Notes under the pieces: generated by a model
What the model was told of the DNA's origin: nothing
What the model saw: only the letters and a program-made list of their open reading frames with translations
The model's database searches: none
Shown: one piece after another, positions 49,701 through 56,180 of the stretch
Layout: each line of letters begins with the position of its first letter
How positions within the stretch are numbered: position 1 is the first letter of the stretch
Origin: Mesostigma viride
Lineage: Eukaryota; Streptophyta; Mesostigmatophyceae; Mesostigmatales; Mesostigmataceae
Reading direction: 5' to 3'
Length of the DNA stretch: 64,000 nucleotides
Assembly: GCA_009746045.1 (NCBI GenBank)
Contig: RPFO01000154.1
Coordinates: 6,651,038 to 6,715,037, forward strand
Translations under genes and position numbers: made by a program

Positions 49701-52279
49701 CCCCCGTGCATTCCCCCCCACCGCAACCACGAAATCGTGCTCAGTCAGTCAGTCTGACATTTTACCCAGGTAGAGCAGACCACAGGGAGTCAGAATCCGT
49801 GCTGAAAGTTGAAACTGGCCCAAACATGCTCTTTCACTGATGTTAGGGGTCAAGGGCCCGCTTAAATGGGGTTATACCCTATCTCCTGATACATGTACTT
49901 AGAAGAGTAGGCCCCTCTATGCAGGAGCTCAGTTCCCTGTTCATTAAGTATTTTTGGCTGCATACCGCCTGCTCGCTTGCTCGGCATTGCTAAACACCCG
50001 GTAGCGGCTGCTTCCTGGCCTTAGTGCACAGAAAAGAATGCACACAAGCGTTTGTGGAATGTGTCCGCTCCTGTGTTGCGTAGAATGTGTCTGCCCCGGT
50101 CATCCCTGTGCATGGCTCCTCTACGCATCGGCTTGTCATGGCTGGGGTTTGCCACTCAGTCAACCAGACTTTGGACCATGGATGGTCGCCGCTAGCTGAG
50201 GCTGCATGCCATGGAAGTAGAAAAATAACGATTGGTATCGCTTAGTTATGTAGGCGGTTGTCTCTTTGATATGGTAGCGCTGATTACATGTACAATGCCT
50301 TTCCTTGCTCGAACAGCCTGAGACAAGTTTATTTCTGACCAATTAAAGGCATTTTTTCTGGTTTCACTGGCCATCGTCCACTTCTTATTTTGCGTCCATT
50401 GCGTGTGGCAAACTATTCACCGCGTGGTCAGCCCCACCCGAGGCTTCATCGCCACCACCGCCCAAGGCCTCATCGCCACCACCGCCTGTTGCGGAGATGT
50501 GCTCAGGCTCGGAAGTTTTGTTAGCTTGGGAGGAGATTGAGTTCCGTCTTGCCACCATCATCGTGTCGGAGACTGTCTGCCTGAACCCGACATACGTTCT
50601 GCAGTCGGGAACGCTGTGCCCTGATATGGCAGTTTGCAGCGTGGGAGGTGCCGCATCCACTTGCTGTCCTTGCCTGGAGAAGCAGCTTACTATTCTGGAG
50701 GGGCCTGATTCGGTAGGGGATTTGAGCTCCCTGATCTTCCAGGGCTGCACCTCGATCGGTCAGTGCTCGCTGGACAGCTACTTGAAGCTGTTCGACCAAT
50801 GCGGGTACGGTGCAAGGGCGAACGCGCTGCTGTCTGCGGTGGGCGCTCCATTCCCTCCTCCTGCATCATCACTGCCGCCGCGGCTTGCAGCACCACCGCC
50901 GCCAGCTGTGATTCCGCCAGTGCCCCAATCCATCCCTAGTGGATGTAAGTAACTACGAGGCATTTCCTACTCTTGTGGTTGGGAACGGGCTGAACGGATG
51001 TGTATAGAACAGTGTCAGTGACCATGCAGTAACCTGCGACTTCTCCTGAGCCGGGTTCGTACCATGACTCCAGGTGCCGTGGTGCATCTGTGTTTCTTGG
51101 TGACAATGTCTTGGCCTTGATTTGACCCATAACTGATGTGAGGTGTCGTTCAAGTGTTGAGGTATAATACACTTCCCTGTATAGGTAAAACTCTCCGCCC
51201 AGCTCCTTTGAGTTATGGATCCCTCCTTGTGACATGTCAGCTAGCCTGCTCACAATCGAAACGCTGTGCAGCTAACAACCATGGTGTGCTGCTCCCTTTT
51301 GGCTTTACATACGTCAGATAATGTCCTGTAGGCTGTAATGATGGAGAGCGGTAGTAGAAGGTTCCGCGGCCCTCATTGGCAGCAAAAATAGATATAGTAG
51401 CCAAGTATCTGGCCGGCTGGGTACATACTTGGCTCCCCGTGAAGTCAACAACAGCTGAAGCCATGCCTTGGGATCTCCTGTTTGCCCACTTTATGTCCCA
51501 TGTTGCCCCTGCCTCGAGAAGCTTCTGTCAGTGTTTCTGAGCTCTGCAGTGCCAATTTATAACAGCTGCATGGTGGAGAGCAGCTCTGCACGTGGCTCAT
51601 CTTTGTTGTATGTTGCACTACTGTGTGGCTAGTGTATAACTTGTGTGGCTTGTAAGTATGGAATGGCTTCTGTTTGCATCTCATGTCACTGCATTGCTGT
51701 AAAACTCGATCCCCGTTTCTGACTATGCTTGCAGTTGTTACTGATCCAAGCACACCATGGCCTCCGAGCCCTCCGCTTCCCCCTCCCAGCCCTCCACCTG
51801 CCCCGAAGAGTCCACCGCGCTCCCCCTCTCCACCGCTGTTTAGTCCAGGTATGTCCTGATACCCCCAGGCTGCAACCGTGAGCTCAATTTGCTGTTCATC
51901 CAGTAAGTGCTTCTCGTGCTGATCTGCTCTGGCGTGTTGGGCACCAGGTAGACGCTGCTTTGTGGCATTTATGGTGCAAAGAAGCCTGCACACAAAGAGA
52001 TGTGAGACGTACGCTTAGATGGGAACTATGATGATCGACATCAGCCGCTGATGCCATCATACCTAGAAGCCAAGAAAGTATTATGTCAAGTGACCTCTAA
52101 GGTCAGCGCACCTCTTTTCCAACCTTTCAGCCAGTAACCTCTCTAACCTTTTAATAAAGCCTTCATTCTTCCAACCTCCTTGTCTTCAACCTCACTTTCT
52201 TTCAGCACCTCCAAGGTGTGTGGGTAGCAAGCCGAGCGGCATGCATTGTGTCAGCCCATTCGTTTCCTCTACCATTTGA
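22551..52279 (+). CDS. LRR gene B: multi-exon LRR protein with Pro/Cys-rich stalk (about 21-22 exons)
   Basis: Exons: 22551-22704, 23652-23711, 26986-27057, 27268-27342, 28355-28426, 29439-29510, 29726-29797, 30894-30965, 31173-31244, 31423-31494, 32708-32776, 35262-35333, 38076-38141, 39426-39494, 44765-44857, 45612-45683, 46107-46198, 47789-47875, 49250-49369, 50432-50944, 51735-51848, and a candidate terminal exon 52206-52279. Joined they give one frame of about 744 residues. Order: LRRNT_2 cap, about 15 LRRs, C-cap, Cys motif, Pro-rich segment, a 171-residue Cys-rich domain, and a second Pro-rich segment. This is consistent with a secreted or wall-anchored receptor-like protein. No kinase, GPI signal or transmembrane exon is evident. 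The start exon is not identified. One LRR exon (35262) arose by a 1.2-kb duplication of 29439. Confidence 0.72.
23652..23711 (+). CDS. Gene B exon: first LRR, 60 nt
   Basis: TCGCGCAG|G...TT|GTAAGT. Core NDFEGTIVRQLGSLEAL. Only a few changes from gene C exon 59679. Confidence 0.86.
24356..24470. repeat. Degenerate minisatellite, about 24-bp unit
   Basis: Repeated variants of GTGGCGCAATGTNGTNGTGA-like sequence, roughly five units with many changes, in a gene B intron. Confidence 0.55.
25135..25560 (+). repeat. Dispersed repeat E, copy 2 (gene B intron)
   Basis: Very similar to 59960-60380 in gene C, including the GAAATCGATATTGTATAT stretch and the GTTGAAAAGGGGGACATGTC-like block. The similarity continues to about 25770 and 60500, reflecting the B/C duplication. 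Confidence 0.7.
25665..26205 (-). repeat. Dispersed repeat D, copy 2
   Basis: Reverse-oriented copy of 15181-15690, in a gene B intron. Its 3' AATAAAGACTGG-like end faces left. Roughly 80% similar by eye, with small indels. Confidence 0.75.
26986..27057 (+). CDS. Gene B exon: LRR, 72 nt
   Basis: CCCTGCAG|A...CT|GTAAGC. Core LNGNRLSGTIPPELGSLSSL. Counterpart of gene C exon 62288. Confidence 0.9.
27268..27342 (+). CDS. Gene B exon: LRR, 75 nt
   Basis: CCTCACAG|G...CT|GTATGT. Core QRNLKLSGTIPPELQSLASL, one residue longer than the standard. Counterpart of 62590. Confidence 0.87.
28355..28426 (+). CDS. Gene B exon: LRR, 72 nt
   Basis: GCCTTGCAG|T...CT|GTAAGC. Core LSDNQLSGTIPPELGTLAFL. Counterpart of 63622. 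Confidence 0.9.
28777..28901. repeat. (CCCA)n simple repeat, about 31 units
   Basis: Uninterrupted CCCA. The matching tract at 34540 has about 46 units. Open frames THPPTHPP/GGWVGGWV are artefacts. Confidence 0.97.
29439..29510 (+). CDS. Gene B exon: LRR, 72 nt (source or copy of 35262)
   Basis: GCTTACAG|G...CT|GTAAGC. Core LGGTSLSGTIPPELGSLTSL. It lies inside the 1.2-kb block that recurs at 34269-35518. Confidence 0.9.
29726..29797 (+). CDS. Gene B exon: LRR, 72 nt
   Basis: TCTCGCAG|G...CT|GTACGC. Core LSNTQLSGTIPPELGSLRSL. The donor GTACGC differs from the usual GTAAG but recurs at 59739. Confidence 0.87.
30894..30965 (+). CDS. Gene B exon: LRR, 72 nt
   Basis: GCCCACAG|G...CT|GTAAGC. Core MSDMVKLSGAFPPELGSLSL; GTI is replaced by GAF. 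Confidence 0.86.
31173..31244 (+). CDS. Gene B exon: LRR, 72 nt
   Basis: TGACCCCAG|G...CT|GTAAGT. Core LGGAQLSGTIPLELGSLSSL; phase 2/2. Confidence 0.9.
31423..31494 (+). CDS. Gene B exon: LRR, 72 nt
   Basis: GCCTCGCAG|A...CT|GTAAGT. Core LSRNQLSGTIPAGLGSLSSL; phase 2/2. Confidence 0.9.
31746..32128. repeat. Minisatellite, five copies of a 77-bp unit
   Basis: The unit TCTCCAACGCATTTGAATTA... recurs at 31746, 31823, 31900, 31977 and 32054, almost without change. It lies in the gene B intron between exons 31423 and 32708. Confidence 0.95.
32708..32776 (+). CDS. Gene B exon: LRR, 69 nt
   Basis: GCCCGCAG|G...CT|GTAAGC. Core LNTNRFLGTIPALGSLTEV; one residue short (PALGSL instead of PPELGSL). Confidence 0.86.
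33335..33530. repeat. Degenerate palindromic GCGTCAG/CTGACGC cluster
   Basis: Repeated GCGTCAG and CTGACGCGTAAATT motifs at roughly 30-35-bp spacing, in both orientations. The minus strand encodes a repetitive frame (TRQTTD, MRQSTD, TRQLSD) which is probably incidental. Confidence 0.7.
33808..34207 (+). repeat. Repeat P, copy 1 (with small PIP-box-like ORF)
   Basis: About 400 bp nearly identical to 35567-35962. Runs from ATGATTGATGAGCTGATTGA to GCGTAGGCCAG, after which the copies diverge. Confidence 0.85.
34063..34260 (+). CDS. Short ORF with PIP-box-like N-terminus (repeat P copy 1)
   Basis: 65 residues from ATG 34063: starts MAPEGILGKIKSGGIAAFFM, then PKQAADTAKAPAPGSR, and later NRSKRKRGNDIAVDLFA. 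GGIAAFF followed by PK resembles the PCNA-binding motif (I-x-x-F-F with basic residues after) found at the N-terminus of some replication proteins and transposases; the Gln of the consensus is missing. Likely the first exon or a remnant of a transposon protein. No expression evidence; it lies in a gene B intron. Confidence 0.35.
   Translation: MAPEGILGKIKSGGIAAFFMPKQAADTAKAPAPGSRAIVGVGQAADALNRSKRKRGNDIAVDLFA
34540..34724. repeat. (CCCA)n simple repeat, about 46 units
   Basis: Uninterrupted CCCA in the duplicated block; about 60 bp longer than the other copy. Confidence 0.97.
35262..35333 (+). CDS. Gene B exon: LRR, 72 nt, duplicated from 29439
   Basis: GCTTACAG|G...CT|GTAAGC. Core LGGTSLSGTIPPELGSLTSL. 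It differs from 29439 only at the first codon (Y to D). Acceptor and donor came with the block, so it can splice in frame as an added repeat. Confidence 0.88.
35567..35962 (+). repeat. Repeat P, copy 2
   Basis: Second copy of 33808-34207, downstream of the inserted 1.2-kb block. Confidence 0.85.
35822..35992 (+). CDS. Short ORF with PIP-box-like N-terminus (repeat P copy 2)
   Basis: 56 residues. The same GILGKIKSGGIAAFFMPKQ start as at 34063 is kept, then a different end after GVGQTADA. Conservation of the frame between copies follows from their recent duplication, so it is weak evidence for selection. Confidence 0.3.
   Translation: MAPEGILGKIKSGGIAAFFMPKQAADTAKAPAPGSRAIVGVGQTADAPPTAASQPG
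36031..36607 (+). mobile_element. Terminal-block element, internally deleted copy (577 bp)
   Basis: Left block 36031-36156 (TTCATACACCCGTTTGCTCA...) and right block 36194-36607 (ACAAGAAAAAAGACCACAAC...) are separated by only 37 bp. Both blocks recur in the following copy with an 883-bp middle. Confidence 0.7.
36606..38028 (+). mobile_element. Terminal-block element, longer copy (1423 bp), in tandem
   Basis: Left block 36606-36731, middle 36732-37614, right block 37615-38028 (414 bp, as in the first copy). The junction is direct: the right block of copy 1 ends CCGATT, where the left block of copy 2 begins. No recognised protein in the middle. Family unknown. Confidence 0.7.
38076..38141 (+). 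CDS. Gene B exon: short LRR, 66 nt
   Basis: CCTCCCAG|G...CT|GTGAGC. Core LYNNQLSGTIPDLSDLSL. Resembles the short gene A exon 15818 (GTIPDMSS); the two following introns also begin with similar sequence, which supports orthologous positions. Confidence 0.84.
38142..39425 (+). other. Gene B intron between exons 38076 and 39426
   Basis: Holds an open frame at 38263-38844 (193 codons) with no recognised domain or homologue in the window. Considered chance. Confidence 0.45.
39426..39494 (+). CDS. Gene B exon: LRR, 69 nt
   Basis: CATTGCAG|T...CT|GTAAGT. Core MSQNQLSGTIPWLAHTRVL. Position and core match gene A exons 16877 and 19932. Confidence 0.85.
40681..41142 (+). pseudogene. Gag-like segment of element 1
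   Basis: Reads SVALGMDTLFKELGSAAGEL, GVEYLTKLMRVVVALLQVEG, ATPAVKAALQTAILLGKLNE. It matches the Gag-like ORF of element 3 (AAEYLAKLITAC, VSPAVRAAMSMGKLQHKLEQ) in order. The upstream part at 40208-40435 (SIDNVLEARDPSEALLAKLL) is in another frame, so the ORF is broken. Confidence 0.6.
42060..42530 (+). pseudogene. RNase H of element 1, frameshifted
   Basis: Spread over frames: NVEVQAAVKGVERRAHSLAS, then GDSTAALGCLAKGRSSSS, then FALTLGTGSRSHWVWTASAL and QPADGVSRSRS, and finally DLTAEGIHPNPGPP. Matches the RNase H of element 2 (VDSSTVVGAFFRGRSS, NPADQASR). Confidence 0.68.
42715..43410 (+). pseudogene. Tyrosine recombinase of element 1, 1-nt deletion before the Tyr motif
   Basis: KISEALNLRVCHVRLQPDVR, FTIHRLRHGGATHDFLEGRS (H-x-x-R kept), then a frame change. 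Element 0 has GCATGGGAGACATCC where this copy has GCATGGAGACATCC, one G less (about 43245). In the restored frame GRLLTSATAAHYVGLHRSL with the Tyr follows. Confidence 0.78.
43635..44211 (+). mobile_element. NAR repeat, copy 2
   Basis: Same order of blocks as 16084-16656. It lies only about 30 bp downstream of the tail of element 1, so two members sit next to each other in the same orientation. Confidence 0.82.
44765..44857 (+). CDS. Gene B exon: extended LRR, 93 nt
   Basis: CCTTGCAG|G...GT|GTAAGC. Starts LSRNQLSGTIPPLVYIFRF and then has a non-canonical extension with ADQAQSFVEY. Phase is kept although the repeat is seven residues longer than standard. Confidence 0.82.
45612..45683 (+). CDS. 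Gene B exon: last LRR, 72 nt
   Basis: CCTGGCAG|G...GT|GTAAGC. Core YLQENRLVGTVPLDDKGI. Counterpart of gene A exon 20987, but 18 nt shorter. Confidence 0.84.
46107..46198 (+). CDS. Gene B exon: C-terminal LRR cap
   Basis: CTGCAG|A...CTG|GTACGT. Encodes NVAFNPWICG and TGTWGLTCP, with a shorter middle than gene A. Phase 2 in, phase 1 out. Confidence 0.82.
46367..46606. mobile_element. 240-bp MITE with TA target site (pogo/mariner-like)
   Basis: Inverted termini of about 25 bp: right end read inward TACAGTCATTCACGCCTTAA, left end TAAAGTCATTCACGCCTTAA, differing at one base. TA flanks both sides (46365-46366, 46607-46608). Internal copies of TTCACGCCTTAAGTTGGGT add subterminal repeats. CAGT starts and TA duplication are typical of pogo/Tigger-type elements. 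Confidence 0.78.
46690..46720. repeat. Poly-C tract
   Basis: About 20 consecutive C after CCCGCTCCCGCC. Similar C runs occur at 21959-21974, 49424-49439 and 49579-49594. Confidence 0.9.
47055..47460 (+). repeat. Dispersed repeat F, copy 2
   Basis: Counterpart of 17165-17575, in the gene B intron before the stalk exon 47789. Same orientation. Confidence 0.8.
47789..47875 (+). CDS. Gene B exon: small Cys-containing stalk module
   Basis: AGTGCAG|TT...CAT|GTAAGT; phase 1/1, 87 nt. Encodes SSALDLDWGC, then DAPSCINNNECS. Three cysteines and acidic residues; family not recognised. The gene A counterpart has a 1-nt deletion. Confidence 0.72.
48365..48432. repeat. GGTC/GGGC simple repeat
   Basis: GTCGGTCGGTCGG followed by GGCAGGCGGGC units; a shorter GGGC stretch at 48670-48692. 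Intron of gene B. Confidence 0.85.
49250..49369 (+). CDS. Gene B exon: Pro-rich stalk 1
   Basis: CTTGTAG|TG...TAG|GTAAGA; phase 1/1. Encodes TGASTPRPPSPPPSPPPGS and more SPP motifs, ending PPLFGLG. Near identical to gene A exon 21811 with nine extra Pro/Ser codons. Confidence 0.78.
49377..49876. mobile_element. Candidate MITE directly after a splice donor
   Basis: TATAACCCCGTTTAAGCC at 49377 has an inverted match near 49857-49876 (GCTTAAATGGGGTTATA), with one mismatch. TA could be the target site. The gene A counterpart (from 21910) has the same left end but is cut by a solo tail at 22121. The left terminus lies only about 7 bp after the exon border. Confidence 0.55.
50432..50944 (+). CDS. 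Gene B exon: Cys-rich domain of unknown family
   Basis: TGGTCAG|CC...AT|GTAAGT; 513 nt, phase 1/1. The domain opens with PPEASSPPPPKASSPPPP. A globular part of about 110 residues follows with many cysteines (EMCSGSE, VCLNP, TLCPDMAVCSVGG, STCCPCLEKQL, FQGCTSIGQCSLDSYLK, FDQCGYGARA). It ends in another Pro-rich stretch (APPPPAVIPPVPQS). It is the largest exon in the window. Codon-level coherence and in-frame joins at both ends support it as coding. I do not recognise the fold; the many cysteines suggest a disulfide-bonded extracellular module. Confidence 0.75.
51735..51848 (+). CDS. Gene B exon: Pro-rich stalk 2
   Basis: GCTTGCAG|TT...CAG|GTATGT; phase 1/1. Encodes DPSTPWPPSPPLPPPSPPPA and KSPPRSPSPPLFSPG. 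Clearly related to 49250, so Pro-rich modules have also been duplicated as phase-1 exons. Confidence 0.77.
52206..52279 (+). CDS. Gene B candidate terminal exon
   Basis: TTTCAG|CA after a pyrimidine-rich tract, phase 1 like the preceding donor. It reads APPRCVGSKPSGMHCVSPF and a few more residues, then TGA at 52277-52279. The two cysteines are compatible with the stalk, but support is only splice consensus and frame. Confidence 0.4.
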
Positions 52280-52562
52280 TAACAGTGCTCGTGAAATTGT
52301 ACATGATGCGTACAACTTTGGCGGAAATGGCACATTTACTAGTCTGAATTATGAGAGGGCATGCAAATTCCAGAAAAGATGTCAATCCATTTCTGGCCTT
52401 GCTTTTCTTTGCATGCATCACCACAAAACATCAATTTATTACAAAACGTGTGCTAGCTCTATACTGTGGAATAACACAGAATTGTCTACCAGATGGCAAC
52501 ACGGCCATCTGTATGCTAGGGTGAGCACTCTATGTGAATTTGCGGGGCCAGCCCACCCTAAT

Positions 52563-52897
52563 TTTTCCTGGTTGCTTTGTCCGATTGCCGCCGCTTATCC
52601 GGGCACTGCAGCGCAGGCATTCAGAATTTTTCTGCTCAATGCAGGATGGTTGTTAGCACATTCTTGGGCCCTTTCAGCATGACCCTAATTTTTCGTGGCT
52701 GCTTTGTCCGTTTGCCGCCGCTTACATATCCGGGCACTGTGCATGCATTTAGAGGTTTCTGCTCAATGTAGGATGGTTGGTTGCACATTTCTGGGCCCTT
52801 TCAGCATCAACCATCCTGCATTGAGCAGAAAAATTCTGAATGCCTGCGCTGCAGTGCCCGGATAAGCGGCGGCAATCGGACAAAGCAACCAGGAAAA
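52563..52897. repeat. Perfect 90-bp inverted repeat with internal direct copy
   Basis: 52563-52652 and 52808-52897 are exact reverse complements. Between them, 52684-52790 is a diverged direct copy of the left arm (TTTTTCGTGGCTGCTTTGTC..). Sits just beyond the 3' end of element 3. Confidence 0.93.
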
Positions 52898-53061
52898 TAA
52901 GTAGGACATGCAAAAAAGGAAACTTAACTACCTAGTTATGGGGGTACTTTGTCCCAACCCAGGTTCACCCTCGGGTTAGTTTCCCCCCTGACCTCCCACA
53001 CAAGGGTGAGCCGGTGAGGTGAATTGATAGCTAAAAGACAAGAGATGAAAACTGGAAGACG

Positions 53062-53358
53062 TCAAACCACGATGCCAACGAAGCGGCGCCGAAAAGCCGC
53101 TGGGTCAAAACCCAGGGCCTGAGCCCAGAGGGCTGGCGGGATGTCCCGCCTCAGGAGGCTGCGGTTGAGGCCAATGTAGCGCGTGACCGAGAGGGCCGAA
53201 GCCCACCGGCCGCGTAGCTGAATGGCCTCCGCCGACTCGCCAGCAATGGCGTCGTGCGTGGCCCCCCCATGCCGGAGGGTGTGAAAAGAGAACATCCCCC
53301 GGATGCCCATGCGGGCCTGCACTGCCTCCCACTGCTGCCTAGCCTGGCTGTACGTCAA
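53062..53358 (-). pseudogene. Tyrosine recombinase C-terminal half of element 3, catalytic motifs kept
   Basis: 98 residues: GMFSFHTLRHGGATHDAIAG (H-x-x-R), LRGRWASALSVTRYIGLNRS (Trp and Tyr), then a tail FDPAAFRRRFVGIVV. It is the best-preserved recombinase C-terminus in the window, but its N-terminal half is deleted. Confidence 0.82.
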
Positions 53359-53649
53359 GCCATGAAAAAGAGCGGCATCCGGGGGCTGGCCAGCCGTCAG
53401 CCGGGCACAATCCCTGGCAGGTCCCTGTAGACCACCCCAACGCCAGAACTGCTCGCGTCACTTGCGACGACCCGGTCAGAAAGGGGCCGGGCCCTGGCAG
53501 CCTTTAAAATAAAAAGGCGGCAAGGTCGATCGCCGCCTGAAGCTCCCGGCAGGTCTCCTAAGGGAGCCGCCAGCGGCGCCCAGGCAGGGAGGCGTTCGTG
53601 GCTGCTAGCAGCCGATACGTCTCAGACCACACCGAGAGCATGGGGCGGC

Positions 53650-54907
53650 TCAGCAGATGCATCCACACCCACTTCCCAAGCACAGAACTAAGTTCGCGGT
53701 AGTATGTAAATCCGCGATCCAAGGTTCTATATGAGTAGCAGCGATAACCGCCACCACATGCTCAGGAACAAGCACCACGTCTCTGGTGAATGCCACCCAC
53801 CGCCTGCACACCAGTCTCCTCTGCTGTACCCCGTACCACCTTGTCAGACTTTTGCACCGACCCAACAGCGGCGTAGGCAGCCTGAACACGATCTAGCTGC
53901 TGATTCACCCCACCCACCGAAGCACAGTGGGTGAAATGGAGGTCATCGATCGTCACGGCACGCATACCTTCCAGATCCTGCCTAGATTCGAAACAGGGCG
54001 AGGGCGCCAAGGGCGCAGCAGGGTCCTCCTCCAGCCTTAGCCGGACGATCTGCCCCGTCTCGTTTGCCTCCGCCACCAGAATCAGAGCTGACATGTCGAT
54101 GCTCAGGCCACGACTAGCCTCCAACGGGGGCTTGGGGCCACAGCGGTACAGCACAGACTGGTGCACGCATTGGGCCACAGCGACGGCTAGCTTGTTTCCC
54201 ACTGGCCAGCACAACATCCACGGCCACACCTTCCGACGCGGCCCACTAAGGCCCACAAGATCCGACCACACCGGCATCCAGGCACAGTACCGCCGCATCC
54301 AAGGGGCAGGCGGAGCCTGTTGTAGTAGGAATCCAAATCTGATACGTCCCCCAAAACATCCTCCCCAGCGCGCGTGGGCAAATCGCAAATCACGCAAGGT
54401 GTGATAAAAAAGCGGGCATAGGATCTGGTAGTGGCATGTTGCCACGACGGTTGTCCACAATCAGCCGTCAGCCGTCGGGCTTCCCGACCCCAAGAGTACC
54501 GTTCACCATAGGCGGCTCCTCCTCAAAAATCCACCCAAAGTCCGCCTCTCCACACACATCGTGCAAACCCGCGCGGACTCCTCCATGCTACACCCCCACG
54601 AGATCCGCATCGACTTCTGCAAGATCCGCTCTGCTGGGCTCAGCGTCCGTACCATCCTACTCTCATCATTCAAAATCGCTCCCGAGGAGGGGGGTAGTAA
54701 GTTCAGCACATCCACTTGGCCACCATCCCCCGGACCAGGCAAGGCCAAGCGTGCGGCTACTAACGGTTTGTAAGGGGCTCCCTCAGCATATTCACCCCCA
54801 TCCACTACAGATCCTGCCGTTTCTGCTACGAAACCACCGTTCCGGCGGACAAAGGACCTGCAAGCATCATCGATCCCATCTAGGGCCGCCTGCTGAGGCC
54901 CGGGCAC
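53650..54907 (-). pseudogene. Reverse transcriptase remnants of element 3
   Basis: The N-side (LALPGPGDGGQVDVLNLLPP, ERILQKSMRISWGC) matches element 2. The core has WPVGNKLAVAVAQCVHQSVL and TIDDLHFTHCASVGGVNQQL, then PEHVVAVIAATHIEPW. At least three frames are needed. Confidence 0.72.
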
Positions 54908-55102
54908 ACGGGCTGAGTCTACAGCAGGCGGGTCTCGCCCCCCCCCCCATCCAGTTTAGAGCCCTAACCGCTTGACAGGCTAGCGTGCGAGCATTAATAG
55001 CCCGACTCATCCTATCGCGCATACGGCCTGAGCGTACCTGCTGCCACCAGTCACGAGCTGGAAGCTGCGCTGGAAGAGGCAGCGGAAGGAGGCACCGCTC
55101 CC

Positions 55103-56170
55103 TTACTGCTTGTTGTTGTTTGAGGGGCCGCCCTGCCCCTTCTTGCCAGGGCCCTGCTCCAGCTTGTGCTGAAGCTTCCCCATGCTCATCGCGGCCCGGA
55201 CTGCCGGAGACACCAGCATTGCCTTACCCTCCTGGAATGGCAGCATTGCCGACCGAGTGCCCTTCCAGCCCGTCGACCCCACATCCACCAGCTGACATGC
55301 CGTGATCAGCTTCGCCAGGTACTCGGCTGCCAGCTCCAGAATCACCTCGGAGTGTGGCGTTGCCCAGTAACCGAATTCCGTGACCATCGTGTCCAGGATG
55401 CCAGCCATCTGCAGGATCAACATGCGCCTCTCCCCGTTGGCTGTGCTGCCCCCCTGCATCGTCAGCATTATCGACGCACGGATGGACTTCCCCACCACAC
55501 TCTCCGCATAGTCCAGCATCCCCGGCAGCACTGCTTCCAGGATGTTGCTCAGCAGGACCGGCACTGCATTCCCGCTCAGTGCCACTACCTTCGTGTATGC
55601 CAGCCTACCAGCAGTCGCCGCCGCTGCTGGGCTTGCAGTTGCTGAAGTCTTTGCCTGGCCCAGCAGCTTCGACATGGCCGCTATCAAGATGCCAAGATCT
55701 CCTCCAGTGAGGGCGTTGCCCGGCCAGCTTGGAAAACCCCCCATTGGGGTTGCATAGCCCGTCTCAGTCCCCAGCAGCCGACCTATGTTTCGGTCTAGGT
55801 CCGCCACGTCCCATCGGTCGCCCCATGGGCGCCATCCTCCTCCCCACCGCCCGCTCCACCATGCCCTGCCCCTCCGCCCCCACCTGCCGAAGCGGGAACA
55901 CCCCCTGTTCCCACCGCACCTGTTGACGCTGGCGGATCCAGCTCTTCAATAGCCTCCCCCAGCTGCGCTGCTAGCACATCTACCAGGTCCTCCTCCCAAT
56001 CCCAGTCGCTGACAAACCCCCTTTCCTCCAATGCGTCCATGACATTCTCGGCACGCCCCTTGTTGAGCTTCTTGATTCGCTCTAGCCAAAACCCCGCCCC
56101 AAGGATCTTCTGAACTGCAGTGGCGGCCTCCTTTGGGTTGCATCCCGCCTTGGCTGCTTGCTTAAGTTTC
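55103..56170 (-). pseudogene. Gag-like ORFs of element 3
   Basis: The upstream frame reads AKLKQAAKAGCNPKEAATAV, GFWLERIKKLNKGRAENV, then MDALEERGFVSDWDWEEDLV; near 55800 the frame shifts by one into MADLDRNIGRLLG...YAESVVGKSIRASIMLTM...SPAVRAAMSMGKLQHKLEQ and a Gly/Lys/Asn-rich end (GKKGQGGPSNNNKQ). The 55103-55807 part is open for 234 codons. The basic end may bind nucleic acid; the Gag role is inferred from position. Confidence 0.65.
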
Positions 56171-56180
56171 GCTATAAAAT

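Larger units (their letters stand above)
52930..56180 (-). mobile_element. DIRS-like retroelement on the minus strand (element 3)
   Basis: On the minus strand: Gag-like region (56170-55103), RT N-terminal part (54907-54503), RT core (54460-53650), and the C-terminal half of a tyrosine recombinase (53358-53062). RNase H and the N-side of the recombinase are missing, so there is an internal deletion around 53360-53640. It lies between genes B and C, opposite to their direction. Confidence 0.8.

Noticed and set aside
2330-52279. Genes A and B as one giant gene
   Set aside because: A C-cap and Pro-rich exon end A before a new LRRNT exon starts B, and gene C repeats the LRRNT start; separate genes fit better.
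52218-52682. 154-codon open frame starting at a GTG
   Set aside because: No ATG start and no known domain, and its end runs into the 90-bp inverted repeat. The overlapping phase-1 reading as a terminal exon of gene B seemed likelier, though weakly.
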